A program made the translations under genes and the position numbers. 64,000 nt of DNA, taken from contig CAKRRF010000002.1 of NCBI GenBank assembly GCA_934394985.1, positions 1-64,000 on the forward strand. The letters are read 5' to 3'. The stretch comes from an uncultured Marvinbryantia sp. (lineage in GTDB: Bacteria; Bacillota; Clostridia; Lachnospirales; Lachnospiraceae). Shown one piece after another: positions 40,301 through 48,953 of the stretch (its first letter is position 1; every line of letters begins with the position of its first letter). The notes below the pieces were generated by a model. It was given only the letters and a program-made list of their open reading frames with translations, had not been told where the DNA came from and did no database searches.

Positions 40301-42883
40301 ATGGAACAATATCAGGTAACGGGGATGAGCTGTGCAGCTTGCAGTTCCCGTGTGGAAAAGGCTGTTTCGGCGGTGCCGGGTGTGACCTCCTGCTCAGTCA
40401 GCCTGCTGACAAACTCCATGGGGGTAGAGGGAACGGCTGCGCCGGAGGCTATTATTCAGGCAGTGACCGATGCCGGTTATGGAGCATCCCTGAAAAAGAA
40501 AGAGAATGGAGCAGCGACAGCATCGGCTCCGAATTATGACGATATGCTAAAAGACACAGAGACACCGAAGATGAAGAAGCGACTGATTGCATCCCTGGTG
40601 CTTCTGATTCCACTGATGTATGTGTCGATGGGACATATGATGTGGAACTGGCCTCTGCCGTCTTTCTTTGATGGCAATCATGTGGCTATGGGGCTGGTAC
40701 AATTGTTGTTTACCACAGCGATTATGGTGATCAATCAGAAGTTTTTTATCAATGGAATCAAGGGTGTCATTCATAAATCACCGAATATGGATACTCTGGT
40801 AGCGCTGGGATCAGGTGCGTCCTATATTTACAGTGTTTATGCATTGTTTGCCATGACAGGAGCGCAGGTGGCAGGAGATGCAGAGGCAGTGATGGGCTAT
40901 ATGCATGAGTTTTATTTTGAATCAGCGGCCATGATCCTGACATTGATTACGGTAGGAAAGATGCTGGAGGCCAGATCCAAGGGAAAGACTACAGATGCCT
41001 TAAAGAGTCTGATGAAGCTTGCACCAAAGATGGCTACTGTTCTGCGGGACGGTGTAGAGACTGAGGTAGGGATTGAGCAGGTACGCATCGGGGATCAGTT
41101 TGTAGTACGACCAGGAGAGAATATACCCGTAGATGGTATCGTACTGGAAGGAAGCAGTGCGGTGAATGAGTCTGCGTTGACGGGAGAAAGTATTCCGGTG
41201 GATAAGGAAAAAGGGGACAGCGTATCGGCTGCGACCCTGAATCAGTCCGGCTTCCTGCGCTGTGAAGCAACCAGAGTTGGAGAAGATACTACTTTATCTC
41301 AGATCATCCAGATGGTCAGTGATGCGGCAGCTACCAAGGCACCGATTGCCAAGGTAGCAGACCGGGTGTCAGGAGTCTTTGTTCCGGCTGTTATTACGAT
41401 CGCAGTGGCTACGATCCTGATCTGTCTGCTGGCCGGACAGAGTATGGGATTTGCACTGGCAAGAGGTATTTCCGTTCTGGTAATCAGCTGCCCGTGTGCT
41501 CTGGGACTGGCCACTCCGGTGGCGATCATGGTAGGAAATGGCATGGGTGCCAAACATGGTATTATGTTTAAGACAGCCGTATCTCTGGAAGAAACCGGAA
41601 AAACCGATGTGGTAGCACTGGATAAGACAGGAACGATCACCAGTGGAGAACCGCAGGTAACGGATATGGTTCCGGTAGATGGACACAGCGAAGAAGAATT
41701 ACTTCAGGTAGCATTTGATCTGGAACAGAAGAGTGAACATCCACTGGCCAGAGCCATTGTACAGAGAGGAAAAGAAAAGAATCTGACAGGCAGAACGGTG
41801 GACGAGTTTGAGGCAGTAGCCGGAAATGGTCTGACTGGAAAACTTCAGGGTACGAAGCTGACTGGTGGTAACCGGAAATTCATTGAAAGCCGTGTAAAGA
41901 TCCCGGCTGATATTCAGGCAGAAGCAGACTGCCTGGCAGAGGAAGGCAAGACGCCTCTGTTCTTTGCAAGAGATGAGGAACTTCTGGGCATGATTGCTGT
42001 TGCAGATGTCATCAAGGAAGATAGCTGTCAGGCCATTCAGGAACTGAAGAATATGGGCATTCATGTAGTTATGCTGACTGGCGACAATGAGCGGACGGCA
42101 AAAGCAATTGGACGTCAGGCTGGTGTGGATGAAGTCATAGCAGGAGTCCTCCCGGATGGAAAAGAGGAAGTTGTTCGTAAGCTGAAGCAAAAAGGAAAAG
42201 TGGCCATGGTAGGTGACGGTATCAACGATGCACCGGCGTTGACCCGTGCAGATATCGGTATTGCCATTGGAGCAGGAACAGATATCGCTATTGATGCAGC
42301 GGATGTGGTGCTGATGAAGAGTCGTCTGCTGGATGTGCCGGCGGCTATCCGTCTGAGCCGTGCAACCTTACGCAACATCCATGAGAATTTGTTCTGGGCA
42401 TTCTTTTATAACGTAATTGGTATTCCACTGGCAGCAGGTTTGTGGTATCCTATATTTGGCTGGAAGCTGAATCCGATGTTCGGAGCAGCAGCTATGAGCC
42501 TTTCCAGCTTCTGCGTGGTAAGTAATGCCCTGCGTCTGAACTTGTTTTCCATGTACGACGCAAGAAAAGACAAAAAGCACAGAAGTAAGAAGGGGAATGC
42601 CCATCAGGAAAAGTTACAGAATGATTCGAATATAGAGAGTATAGAAAAAGAAGAAAAGGAGAATGACAAAATGACAAAGACAATGGAAATCAAAGGTATG
42701 ATGTGTGGACACTGCGAAGCAAGAGTAAAGAAGACTCTGGAAGCAATCGATGGTGTAACAGAAGCAGTGGTAAGTCATGAGAGCGGAACTGCTGTAGTGA
42801 CCATGAGCAGTGAAGTGGCAGATGACGTACTGAAAAATGCAGTAGAAGCACAGGATTACGAAGTAACCGGAATTCACGCATAA
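40301..42883 (+). CDS. copA: Copper-exporting P1B-ATPase CopA with C-terminal CopZ-like domain
   Basis: An 860-residue membrane pump expelling Cu(I). Order: N-terminal metal-binding domain (G-M-S-C-A-A-C at residues 8-14), eight membrane segments with C-P-C (S-C-P-C-A-L-G near 397), phosphorylation site D-K-T-G-T near 445, the ATP-binding H-P in E-H-P-L-A near 482 and G-D-G-I-N-D-A-P-A near 638, then a highly charged linker and a second HMA domain (G-M-M-C-G-H-C near 800). A C-terminal HMA domain is unusual; it corresponds to CopZ. GGAAGGTGAAG places the start at ATG 40301 rather than the GTG at 40292. Confidence 0.95.
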   Translation: MEQYQVTGMSCAACSSRVEKAVSAVPGVTSCSVSLLTNSMGVEGTAAPEAIIQAVTDAGYGASLKKKENGAATASAPNYDDMLKDTETPKMKKRLIASLVLLIPLMYVSMGHMMWNWPLPSFFDGNHVAMGLVQLLFTTAIMVINQKFFINGIKGVIHKSPNMDTLVALGSGASYIYSVYALFAMTGAQVAGDAEAVMGYMHEFYFESAAMILTLITVGKMLEARSKGKTTDALKSLMKLAPKMATVLRDGVETEVGIEQVRIGDQFVVRPGENIPVDGIVLEGSSAVNESALTGESIPVDKEKGDSVSAATLNQSGFLRCEATRVGEDTTLSQIIQMVSDAAATKAPIAKVADRVSGVFVPAVITIAVATILICLLAGQSMGFALARGISVLVISCPCALGLATPVAIMVGNGMGAKHGIMFKTAVSLEETGKTDVVALDKTGTITSGEPQVTDMVPVDGHSEEELLQVAFDLEQKSEHPLARAIVQRGKEKNLTGRTVDEFEAVAGNGLTGKLQGTKLTGGNRKFIESRVKIPADIQAEADCLAEEGKTPLFFARDEELLGMIAVADVIKEDSCQAIQELKNMGIHVVMLTGDNERTAKAIGRQAGVDEVIAGVLPDGKEEVVRKLKQKGKVAMVGDGINDAPALTRADIGIAIGAGTDIAIDAADVVLMKSRLLDVPAAIRLSRATLRNIHENLFWAFFYNVIGIPLAAGLWYPIFGWKLNPMFGAAAMSLSSFCVVSNALRLNLFSMYDARKDKKHRSKKGNAHQEKLQNDSNIESIEKEEKENDKMTKTMEIKGMMCGHCEARVKKTLEAIDGVTEAVVSHESGTAVVTMSSEVADDVLKNAVEAQDYEVTGIHA
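42671..42883 (+). CDS. copZ: Nested CopZ-like copper chaperone within copA
   Basis: In frame with copA, an internal ATG at 42671 is preceded by AAGGAG (42656-42661) at 9-bp spacing, as good as any gene start here. The product would be 70 residues, [19 protein letters not shown]..., exactly the length and fold of free CopZ with the G-M-x-C-x-x-C copper site. It could therefore be made both as the C-terminal domain of CopA and as a separate chaperone. Translation from the internal start is inference; it has not been observed. Confidence 0.6.
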   Translation: MTKTMEIKGMMCGHCEARVKKTLEAIDGVTEAVVSHESGTAVVTMSSEVADDVLKNAVEAQDYEVTGIHA

Positions 42884-42903
42884 AAGGAATAGAGAAGCAG
42901 GAG

Positions 42904-42934
42904 AAAAGCTGGCTGTGATTACGGCCGGCTTTTT
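42904..42934 (+). terminator. Terminator of csoR-copA
   Basis: AAAAGCTGGC pairs with GCCGGCTTTT around a 10-nt loop, ending in T residues. Confidence 0.75.
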
Positions 42935-42999
42935 GCCGTAGCTGGGATACAAAAGAGAAATCAGACTGAAAAAGTCTGGAAGGAAAGGAAGTAATAGAG

Positions 43000-43869
43000 T
43001 TGAAGCTTGGAAGAAATGATGCCTGCTGGTGTGGCAGCGGGAAAAAATATAAAAAGTGCCATGAAGCATTTGATGAGAAGATTGCACAGTTTGAGAGAGA
43101 AGGAGCAGAGGTGCCAGATCATTCCATGATCAAGACACCGGAACAGATTGCAGCGATCAAAGAAAGTGCGAAGATCAATATTGCAGTGCTGGACTATGTG
43201 GCAGAGCATATCAAGGCAGGGGTGACCACGGAAGAGATCGATCAGTGGGTATATGATGAGACTACAAAGCGGGGCGGTATTCCGGCACCGTTGAATTATG
43301 AAGGATTTCCAAAGAGCGTGTGTACTTCCATCAACGAAGTGGTATGCCACGGAATCCCATCTGATAAAGTGGTATTAAAAGAAGGCGATATCGTAAATGT
43401 GGATGTATCCACAATTCTGAATGGCTATTTTTCGGATTCTTCCAGAATGTTCTGTATCGGAGAAGTATCGGAAGAAAAGAGAAAACTGGTAGAGGTGACA
43501 AAAGAGAGCATTGAGGTTGGCCTGAAAGAAGTAAAACCATGGGGCTTTTTAGGTGACATGGGACAGGCTGTCAATGATTATGCACAGGCACATGGCTATT
43601 CAGTGGTACGTGAAATTGGTGGACATGGGGTAGGACTGGAGTTTCACGAAGATCCGTGGGTAAGCTACGTATCCAGACGAGGCGAAGAGATGCTGATGGT
43701 ACCAGGTATGATGTTCACGATTGAGCCGATGATCAACATGGGAAGCGCTGCCATCTTCCAGGATGAAGAAGATGGCTGGACGGTCTATACCGAAGATGGC
43801 AAACCATCCGCGCAGTGGGAGATTCAGGTACTGGTTACCGAAGATGGATATGAGATCATCGCATATTAG
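43000..43869 (+). CDS. map: Methionine aminopeptidase with N-terminal SEC-C zinc motif
   Basis: A 289-residue type I methionine aminopeptidase removing the initiator methionine. The extra N-terminal SEC-C motif C-W-C-G-S-G-K-K-Y-K-K-C-H (residues 9-21) binds zinc and is thought to tether such enzymes to the ribosome. The dinuclear metal ligands follow: D in N-V-D-V-S near 132, D in F-S-D-S-S near 145, H in G-G-H-G-V-G near 209, E in T-I-E-P near 243 and E near 275. The start is TTG 43000, with GGAAAGGAAG at 8-bp spacing. It is a single-gene unit. Confidence 0.94.
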   Translation: MKLGRNDACWCGSGKKYKKCHEAFDEKIAQFEREGAEVPDHSMIKTPEQIAAIKESAKINIAVLDYVAEHIKAGVTTEEIDQWVYDETTKRGGIPAPLNYEGFPKSVCTSINEVVCHGIPSDKVVLKEGDIVNVDVSTILNGYFSDSSRMFCIGEVSEEKRKLVEVTKESIEVGLKEVKPWGFLGDMGQAVNDYAQAHGYSVVREIGGHGVGLEFHEDPWVSYVSRRGEEMLMVPGMMFTIEPMINMGSAAIFQDEEDGWTVYTEDGKPSAQWEIQVLVTEDGYEIIAY

Positions 43870-43892
43870 AAAACTAATTTTTCTTCAAAAAA

Positions 43893-43943
43893 TGATCAGG
43901 CATCGGAAAAAGGATGATAGATCCCTTTTCCGATGCCTGATTA
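43893..43943. terminator. Bidirectional terminator after map
   Basis: ATCAGGCATCGGAAAA pairs with TTTTCCGATGCCTGAT between convergent genes; the A/T ends support both directions. Confidence 0.8.
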
Positions 43944-44621
43944 TTTGATATACTTTGTTCGATTTTCTTCTGTATTCTCATGCCATTCATCTGGAATATC
44001 TTCTCTTTTTACATCATTGGTATATTGTGCCAGTTCCTGCATGAATTCCTCTTCACTGATGATACCTGCCGCCTGGGCTTTCTCTGTAAATTCTTCAGCA
44101 TGTCCTGGTTCATAAAATCCATACCATATATATCCGGCTTTTTCAATGTCATTATAGACCTGGATGTCATGTTTACGATAACCACCAATAGGAGTCACCA
44201 TAGAGGAATAAAAATCAGAAAAAGAATGATCTTCGTATTGGGTACAGTCCGGCAAATAGTAATAAGTTTCATAGTCGTCATCATTCGCTACAACATAGAC
44301 ACCGGTGCCAGGATAATATCCTATGAGATTGGTTGCACTGTTCACATCATCTGCTCTGTATGCAGAATCGGTGTCTTTAAGCCAAAGAGAATAGCCCCAT
44401 TCAGTTGCTGCTTCATCCCATGTTACTAGAGTAGGAATACCGTTAGGACAAATATCGAGCAACATAAATTTGACCTTAGGATGATCTTCCAATGCATACT
44501 GATAGGCAGTCATGGTGTCCTGATAATCCTCTGATTGTTTGGCAGTAACATGACCGTTGAGAGTAGGGGCTAGAGTCAGTACAAGATGGATGCATAATAA
44601 TTTCTTTTTATTTTTTATCAT
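43941..44621 (-). CDS. Secreted protein of unknown function
   Basis: A 226-residue protein with a signal-peptide-like N-terminus (K-N-K-K-K, then L-C-I-H-L-V-L-T-L-A-P-T-L-N-G, cleavage near residue 27). The mature part is acidic and rich in Tyr, Asp and Glu (for example D-D-D-Y-E-T-Y-Y-Y-L-P), with cysteines near residues 58 and 126. I do not recognise a family. AGGAGA precedes the ATG. It lies 23 bp after the PPC-like gene on the same strand, so the two probably form an operon of secreted proteins. Confidence 0.65.
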   Translation of the reverse strand: MIKNKKKLLCIHLVLTLAPTLNGHVTAKQSEDYQDTMTAYQYALEDHPKVKFMLLDICPNGIPTLVTWDEAATEWGYSLWLKDTDSAYRADDVNSATNLIGYYPGTGVYVVANDDDYETYYYLPDCTQYEDHSFSDFYSSMVTPIGGYRKHDIQVYNDIEKAGYIWYGFYEPGHAEEFTEKAQAAGIISEEEFMQELAQYTNDVKREDIPDEWHENTEENRTKYIK

Positions 44622-44644
44622 AGCTGGTCTCCTTTTACTAATAT

Positions 44645-45475
44645 TTATAGATCTGTTTCGGTATAGGCTTTATCGCTGCCATCTACATTATCGATTTGTA
44701 AATGATAGTCACCGCATAAATCACCTTCGGACCGCACACAGAAATAATAAGTTCCTTTTTCTAATTCTAAGGTAGCGGTAGGATCATAAATGGTATGGTC
44801 GATTTGCTGATAAGAGGAATCGTATATATCACACACAATAGCGGCATCTGGATCGATGGTTGTGAGTTTCATATCGTAAGTACCTTTTTCAGCTTCATAT
44901 TTATAATAATCGGCCAGGTTTTGTGACTGCTCAGGAAGTCCTTCAGCCCAGAACTCACCATTATGACCAGAAGACAGGAATCCGGTGATATCTGTCAGCT
45001 GGTAAGGTACCGCTGTCTTCAGGCTGTCACCACCATCTGGATTTGGAGCTGATGAAGAAGTAAAATTTCCTTTGATTCGAAAAAGTCCCTGACAGTCATT
45101 CCACGATTCTACTCTGACGTAATATTCGCCTTCCGTCATATCATAAGAATAATTGATAGTTTCGGGCGATGCAGCACCTTTTCCGTATATACTTGCATAA
45201 TTTACGGTGGCATAATCTTTATCAAGCAAATATACATAATGTGAACTGTCAAAAGACGTTTGAATACTGATATTCAGTCTTCCATTTGATGGCAGGACAA
45301 ACGGACAGTATGCAAACTCATTTTTATCTAGATGATAGTCCTGCCATTCGTCATTTAACGTTACCGTATCACAGTCTACTCTTATGGCATCTTCTGCGGA
45401 AACTGTGAATCCACAGACTGAGATACTGCAAATAAGTGCTGCAGTGAAAAAGATGGATGTTTGAAAATGATGCAT
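44645..45475 (-). CDS. Secreted protein with two PPC-like beta-sandwich domains
   Basis: A 276-residue exported protein: signal peptide in residues 1-27 (ending V-S-A), then two domains of the bacterial pre-peptidase C-terminal (PPC) type, at about 45-140 (S-Y-D-M-T-E-G-E-Y-Y-V-R-V-E-S) and 185-270 (A-T-L-E-L-E-K-G-T-Y-Y-F-C-V-R-S). PPC domains usually accompany secreted peptidases, but no catalytic domain is present. An upstream in-frame ATG at 45496 contains the ribosome binding site AAGGAGG, so 45475 is the start. The unknown secreted gene follows. Confidence 0.72.
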   Translation of the reverse strand: MHHFQTSIFFTAALICSISVCGFTVSAEDAIRVDCDTVTLNDEWQDYHLDKNEFAYCPFVLPSNGRLNISIQTSFDSSHYVYLLDKDYATVNYASIYGKGAASPETINYSYDMTEGEYYVRVESWNDCQGLFRIKGNFTSSSAPNPDGGDSLKTAVPYQLTDITGFLSSGHNGEFWAEGLPEQSQNLADYYKYEAEKGTYDMKLTTIDPDAAIVCDIYDSSYQQIDHTIYDPTATLELEKGTYYFCVRSEGDLCGDYHLQIDNVDGSDKAYTETDL

Positions 45476-45573
45476 ATGTGTATCCTCCTTTGGCATTGGT
45501 ATATATAACAGTATAACGGATTTCTCCTTTTGGGGCAGTATGTGACGAAATACGTGCCAGAATACCAGACATG

Positions 45574-45640
45574 TTTGTCACACTTTTATATTCTGAAATG
45601 TGACAAATAATGATAAAACAAAAGCACTATTTTTGTCACA
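45574..45640. promoter_or_regulatory. Three T-T-T-G-T-C-A-C-A motifs between divergent secreted-protein genes
   Basis: TTTGTCACA at 45574-45582, its inverse TGTGACAAA at 45599-45607 and TTTGTCACA again at 45632-45640, with a partial TGTGACG at 45541. They lie in the 242-bp spacer between divergent genes and look like binding sites for a shared regulator, which I cannot name. Confidence 0.55.
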
Positions 45641-45717
45641 GATTGTAAATTACCAATAATTTACTTAAAATTATAAGAAAATGTAGTTACTATATTATCA
45701 GAGAGGGAGGTTTAACT

Positions 45718-46641
45718 ATGAATGTCAGAAAGAAGAAATTATGTGCAGGTATGGTTCTGTTAAGTTCAGCATTTGCAGGTATTGTGCCAATGTCTGCTTA
45801 TGCGTTAAACGGTCTTTCTGCACCACTTAACAAGCCGGTGGAAGTGGAGTCTGACTGGGAAAACTGGAAAAAATCATATGGAGGGGATTATTCAGATCTG
45901 ATTGGCGTATATTATGCAGAAGGAACTGGTCTGGAAATAGAACTCACCTGCCAGATATTAAGAGGAACCGGCGGATTCACGGTGGACGAAAATGGTGATG
46001 TATATGTCTTAATGCGGCTGAAAAATTACAATGATGGTAAGGAACTCCTTTCCTATACGGATCTTCACAAAATCAGTGATTCGCAATATGCGACAGCCAA
46101 TGGGGGCGTTACCCTGACGGTAGAAAATGATGAGACCATTTGGGCTGATTTTTCAGAAGAGCAGATAAAAGAATGGATGAATTCCGGCAGTCTGTTGTAT
46201 CTGTCAGTCACATCAGCAGAATTTACAGACGCTGAAGTACTGGAGAAAAATGCGGTGGAAGATAACTGGAGTGGCACCTATTTAGATGACAGTAATGAAG
46301 TATCATCGGATACCACAACACTGTATTCATTGGAACAGATATATGGAACGAATGATTATCTGTGTTTCATGAATATCCTGCAATATGGCGAGGAGACTGG
46401 TACGAATAGTATATTTTATACGGAAAAAGGTACAAAACTTGTCCATGAATATGAGGCTGGTGATATTTACAGTGAACCGGTGTACGCCTGCTATGAAAAA
46501 AATAATCATGGAAGTCTGGGAACTTATCATTCTGTCATACCGGAAAGTCAGATGAACAATGCTCCTGAGCCAGATATATTTTATACACAGCTGTCACCTC
46601 GTCCGCAATGGGAAGATGATACAGATGGATATATTTACTAA
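45718..46641 (+). CDS. Secreted protein of unknown function
   Basis: A 307-residue protein with a clear signal peptide (N-V-R-K-K-K, hydrophobic core, A-Y-A near residue 29). The mature part is acidic with many Tyr, Asn and Asp; it has a predicted beta-rich look (L-E-I-E-L-T-C-Q-I-L; V-T-L-T-V-E-N-D-E-T-I-W) and no catalytic motif that I can see. GAGGGAGG precedes the ATG at 7-bp spacing. It is divergent from the PPC-like gene, with the T-G-T-G-A-C-A motifs in between, and is followed by another secreted protein. Confidence 0.7.
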   Translation: MNVRKKKLCAGMVLLSSAFAGIVPMSAYALNGLSAPLNKPVEVESDWENWKKSYGGDYSDLIGVYYAEGTGLEIELTCQILRGTGGFTVDENGDVYVLMRLKNYNDGKELLSYTDLHKISDSQYATANGGVTLTVENDETIWADFSEEQIKEWMNSGSLLYLSVTSAEFTDAEVLEKNAVEDNWSGTYLDDSNEVSSDTTTLYSLEQIYGTNDYLCFMNILQYGEETGTNSIFYTEKGTKLVHEYEAGDIYSEPVYACYEKNNHGSLGTYHSVIPESQMNNAPEPDIFYTQLSPRPQWEDDTDGYIY

Positions 46642-46777
46642 AATATAGTTGCTCCTGGCTGCTTAAAAGAATTGAGTCATATCGGAATAGATGATAGAAT
46701 GGAAGCATAGAAAAGCAGAAATTTGAGACCGAATGCAACGTGGAAACAGTAGGAAGCAGAACAGGAGGATATCAGCT

Positions 46778-47863
46778 ATGAAGAAGAAAGTAACAGCAGC
46801 AATGACAGCTTTGGCCGTGATGGCCGTTCCAATGACAGCATTTGCAGGTGATTTTGAAGATTTTTATGATTATCAGGCAGAAAATGGAAAGTTTGTTTAT
46901 TATTTTGAAAATGGCGTAAAATTAGAGATGCCAGAGGACTGGTATCAGAATGTAGCAGTCGAAGCAGAAGAAAGCTATGTTATCTTTTATCATAAGGACA
47001 GCTATGAGAAATATAAGAAAGACGGTTATGACGCAGGAGGAGAATTGCTGAAGATTGGCTGTTCAGTAAACACAGATTTTAAAGATAATCCGGGATATGA
47101 GTATATTGGATTTGATGAAGAAGAGGCATTGAATTTTTATTATTCCACGCCGACTGATTATCAGGCGTATACAAAGGATGCAGATGTAAAAGCGGAATTT
47201 GATCAGCTGCTGGGAGAACTGGATGAAGTATGCGACAGCATCACCTTGACAGCAAAACCGGATGATGAGTTTTATGAGCAGATGGAAGATAGTGCAGAAG
47301 CTGCCAGAATTGCCCAAAATGCAGTAGAAGGAAAGAAAGAAGATAAAGGTGGCACTATAGCCGGAAAAATTGGCGGTGACAGTCAGGAGAACTCGAAAGA
47401 AGCGGATAATGCTGTGGAAGAGTATACATTTGACGAAAGCAAGGCTGAATATGAGGGAACCTGGGTATCCTTTGAGGACGAATTTCAGATTTATCTTCCA
47501 TCTTATTGGGATTATTACAATCTGACAGATGAGGAAACAGAGCAGGGAATTTTATATAAAGCAGAATGTGAACCAGAGGATGTATCTCTTATTGTCAATT
47601 ATGCGCTGATTGATAAGACAAAGCTGGACAGTGATGCAATTGCAGAAAGCTATCGGGAAGCAGGTTACAGTGATGTGAAGCAGATGAAGATCAATGGTAT
47701 TTTATGCGAGACCTGTACTGTTCCGGAGGAAGAAATCAGCCTGACATCTTTTATTGGAGGAAATGATGACAGACTCTACATGATTATGCTAAATACAGAT
47801 GATGAAGGTTCGCTGCATTATATGGATTCTATACTTCGCTCAGTGAAGCCGGCAGAGAAATAA
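46778..47863 (+). CDS. Secreted protein with two repeated domains, function unknown
   Basis: A 361-residue exported protein (signal peptide residues 1-23, ending A-F-A). Two regions resemble each other loosely: about 38-170 (V-K-L-E-M-P-E-D-W-Y-Q-N ... Y-V-I-F-Y-H-K) and 240-358 (F-Q-I-Y-L-P-S-Y-W-D-Y-Y ... G-I-L-Y-K-A-E), each starting with a 'P-x-x-W' turn, joined by a charged linker. This pattern recalls PsbP/MOG1-like lipoprotein folds, but that is a guess. The frame opens at 46733; ACAGGAGG at 46761-46768 fixes ATG 46778. Confidence 0.72.
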   Translation: MKKKVTAAMTALAVMAVPMTAFAGDFEDFYDYQAENGKFVYYFENGVKLEMPEDWYQNVAVEAEESYVIFYHKDSYEKYKKDGYDAGGELLKIGCSVNTDFKDNPGYEYIGFDEEEALNFYYSTPTDYQAYTKDADVKAEFDQLLGELDEVCDSITLTAKPDDEFYEQMEDSAEAARIAQNAVEGKKEDKGGTIAGKIGGDSQENSKEADNAVEEYTFDESKAEYEGTWVSFEDEFQIYLPSYWDYYNLTDEETEQGILYKAECEPEDVSLIVNYALIDKTKLDSDAIAESYREAGYSDVKQMKINGILCETCTVPEEEISLTSFIGGNDDRLYMIMLNTDDEGSLHYMDSILRSVKPAEK

Positions 47864-47871
47864 TTAGAAGA

Positions 47872-47914
47872 TGATGGAGAAGTGACATTTTACCATGTGC
47901 TTCTCCATTTTTTC
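47872..47914 (+). terminator. Terminator of the secreted-protein gene
   Basis: ATGGAGAAGTGACAT pairs with ATGTGCTTCTCCAT, followed by TTTTTT. Confidence 0.8.
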
Positions 47915-47943
47915 TGGACATTTTTCTTCCTATATTTTATACT
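47915..47943 (+). promoter_or_regulatory. SigA-type promoter of the EamA transporter gene
   Basis: TGGACA (47915-47920) and TATACT (47938-47943) with a 17-bp spacer, directly after the preceding terminator. Confidence 0.6.
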
Positions 47944-47992
47944 GAAAAATGTGCAAAAAGCACGTTTGAGTTTTTGAGGGAGGAATACAATA

Positions 47993-48889
47993 ATGGGATA
48001 CCTTTATCTGCTTGCAGTGGCCCTGATGTTCAGCTTTGGCGGCACCTGCAGTCGCATGATCAGTCCATATTTTGATGCGGCATTTGTAACATTTTTTCGA
48101 TTCTTTTTCGGAGTTATTTTTTTGATTTTATTAAAATTAATTTTGAGACAGCCATTTCGCAAGGATTATAAGGTGGCTGTCAAAATATTTATTGGCTGGA
48201 TACTGTTCGGAGCAGTCAGCAAATGGATGGCATATCTGCTGGAAAATACAGGATTTACCTTAGGACCATCCTACGGCAATATTATTACGCAGCCGGCTCA
48301 GACGGTTTTCCTGACCTTATCCAGTGTGATCCTGTTCAAGGATAAGATGACAGTGAAAAAGGTATTGTGTATCATCGTATGTATGATGGGTGTGCTGTGT
48401 ATTTCCTGGAACGGAAAGGATCTGTCTGTATTCTTACATGAAAATATACTGGTTACTCTGATGTTTATCGTATCAGGTTTCTGCGCCGGAGCACATGTAC
48501 TGGCTCAGAAGATGATCGGTGACAAGATGGATATTATCGACAGTAATCTGACGATTTTCCTATTTTCTGCCGTATTTGCCTTCTGCCCACTGGTACCAAA
48601 GATCGCAGACGGTGCACTTCAGGTTCACCCGAATGCAGCTTGCATCATTGCTATGATGGCCTTTGGTGTGATCACCGGACTGGGCTTCTATCTGAATGCC
48701 AAAGCGCTGCCACTGGTGCCGCTGTATATGGTGCCACTGATTCAGAGTACTATGGTGATCTTTGCGATCATGTGGGGTGTTCTGTTCTTCCATGAGAAGA
48801 TCAGCGTCTACATCGTGGTAGGAACCATTTTATTCATGATCGGTCTGATCTGGCTGCAGATGCAGAATAATGCAGAACAGGCAAAATAA
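47993..48889 (+). CDS. DMT-superfamily transporter (EamA)
   Basis: A 298-residue inner-membrane protein with ten hydrophobic segments arranged as two EamA repeats (about residues 3-140 and 150-290). The family exports or imports small metabolites such as amino acids and nucleotides; the substrate cannot be told. The N-terminal S-F-G-G-T-C-S-R-M-I and the second repeat's V-P-L-I-Q-S-T-M-V-I-F-A-I-M-W-G are typical. GAGGGAGGA precedes the ATG. It ends at a long hairpin shared with the convergent pyrG gene. Confidence 0.9.
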   Translation: MGYLYLLAVALMFSFGGTCSRMISPYFDAAFVTFFRFFFGVIFLILLKLILRQPFRKDYKVAVKIFIGWILFGAVSKWMAYLLENTGFTLGPSYGNIITQPAQTVFLTLSSVILFKDKMTVKKVLCIIVCMMGVLCISWNGKDLSVFLHENILVTLMFIVSGFCAGAHVLAQKMIGDKMDIIDSNLTIFLFSAVFAFCPLVPKIADGALQVHPNAACIIAMMAFGVITGLGFYLNAKALPLVPLYMVPLIQSTMVIFAIMWGVLFFHEKISVYIVVGTILFMIGLIWLQMQNNAEQAK

Positions 48890-48902
48890 TATTTAAAATA
48901 TT

Positions 48903-48947
48903 GGGGACGAAGTTTTGTGGCTTAAAAAGCCACAAAACTTCGTCCTC
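48903..48947. terminator. 21-bp near-perfect hairpin between EamA and pyrG genes
   Basis: GGGGACGAAGTTTTGTGGCTT pairs with AAGCCACAAAACTTCGTCCTC (one G-T wobble) over a 3-nt loop. No T run follows on either strand, so it is an atypical terminator or a small mobile palindrome. Confidence 0.6.
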
Positions 48948-48953
48948 AATGGT

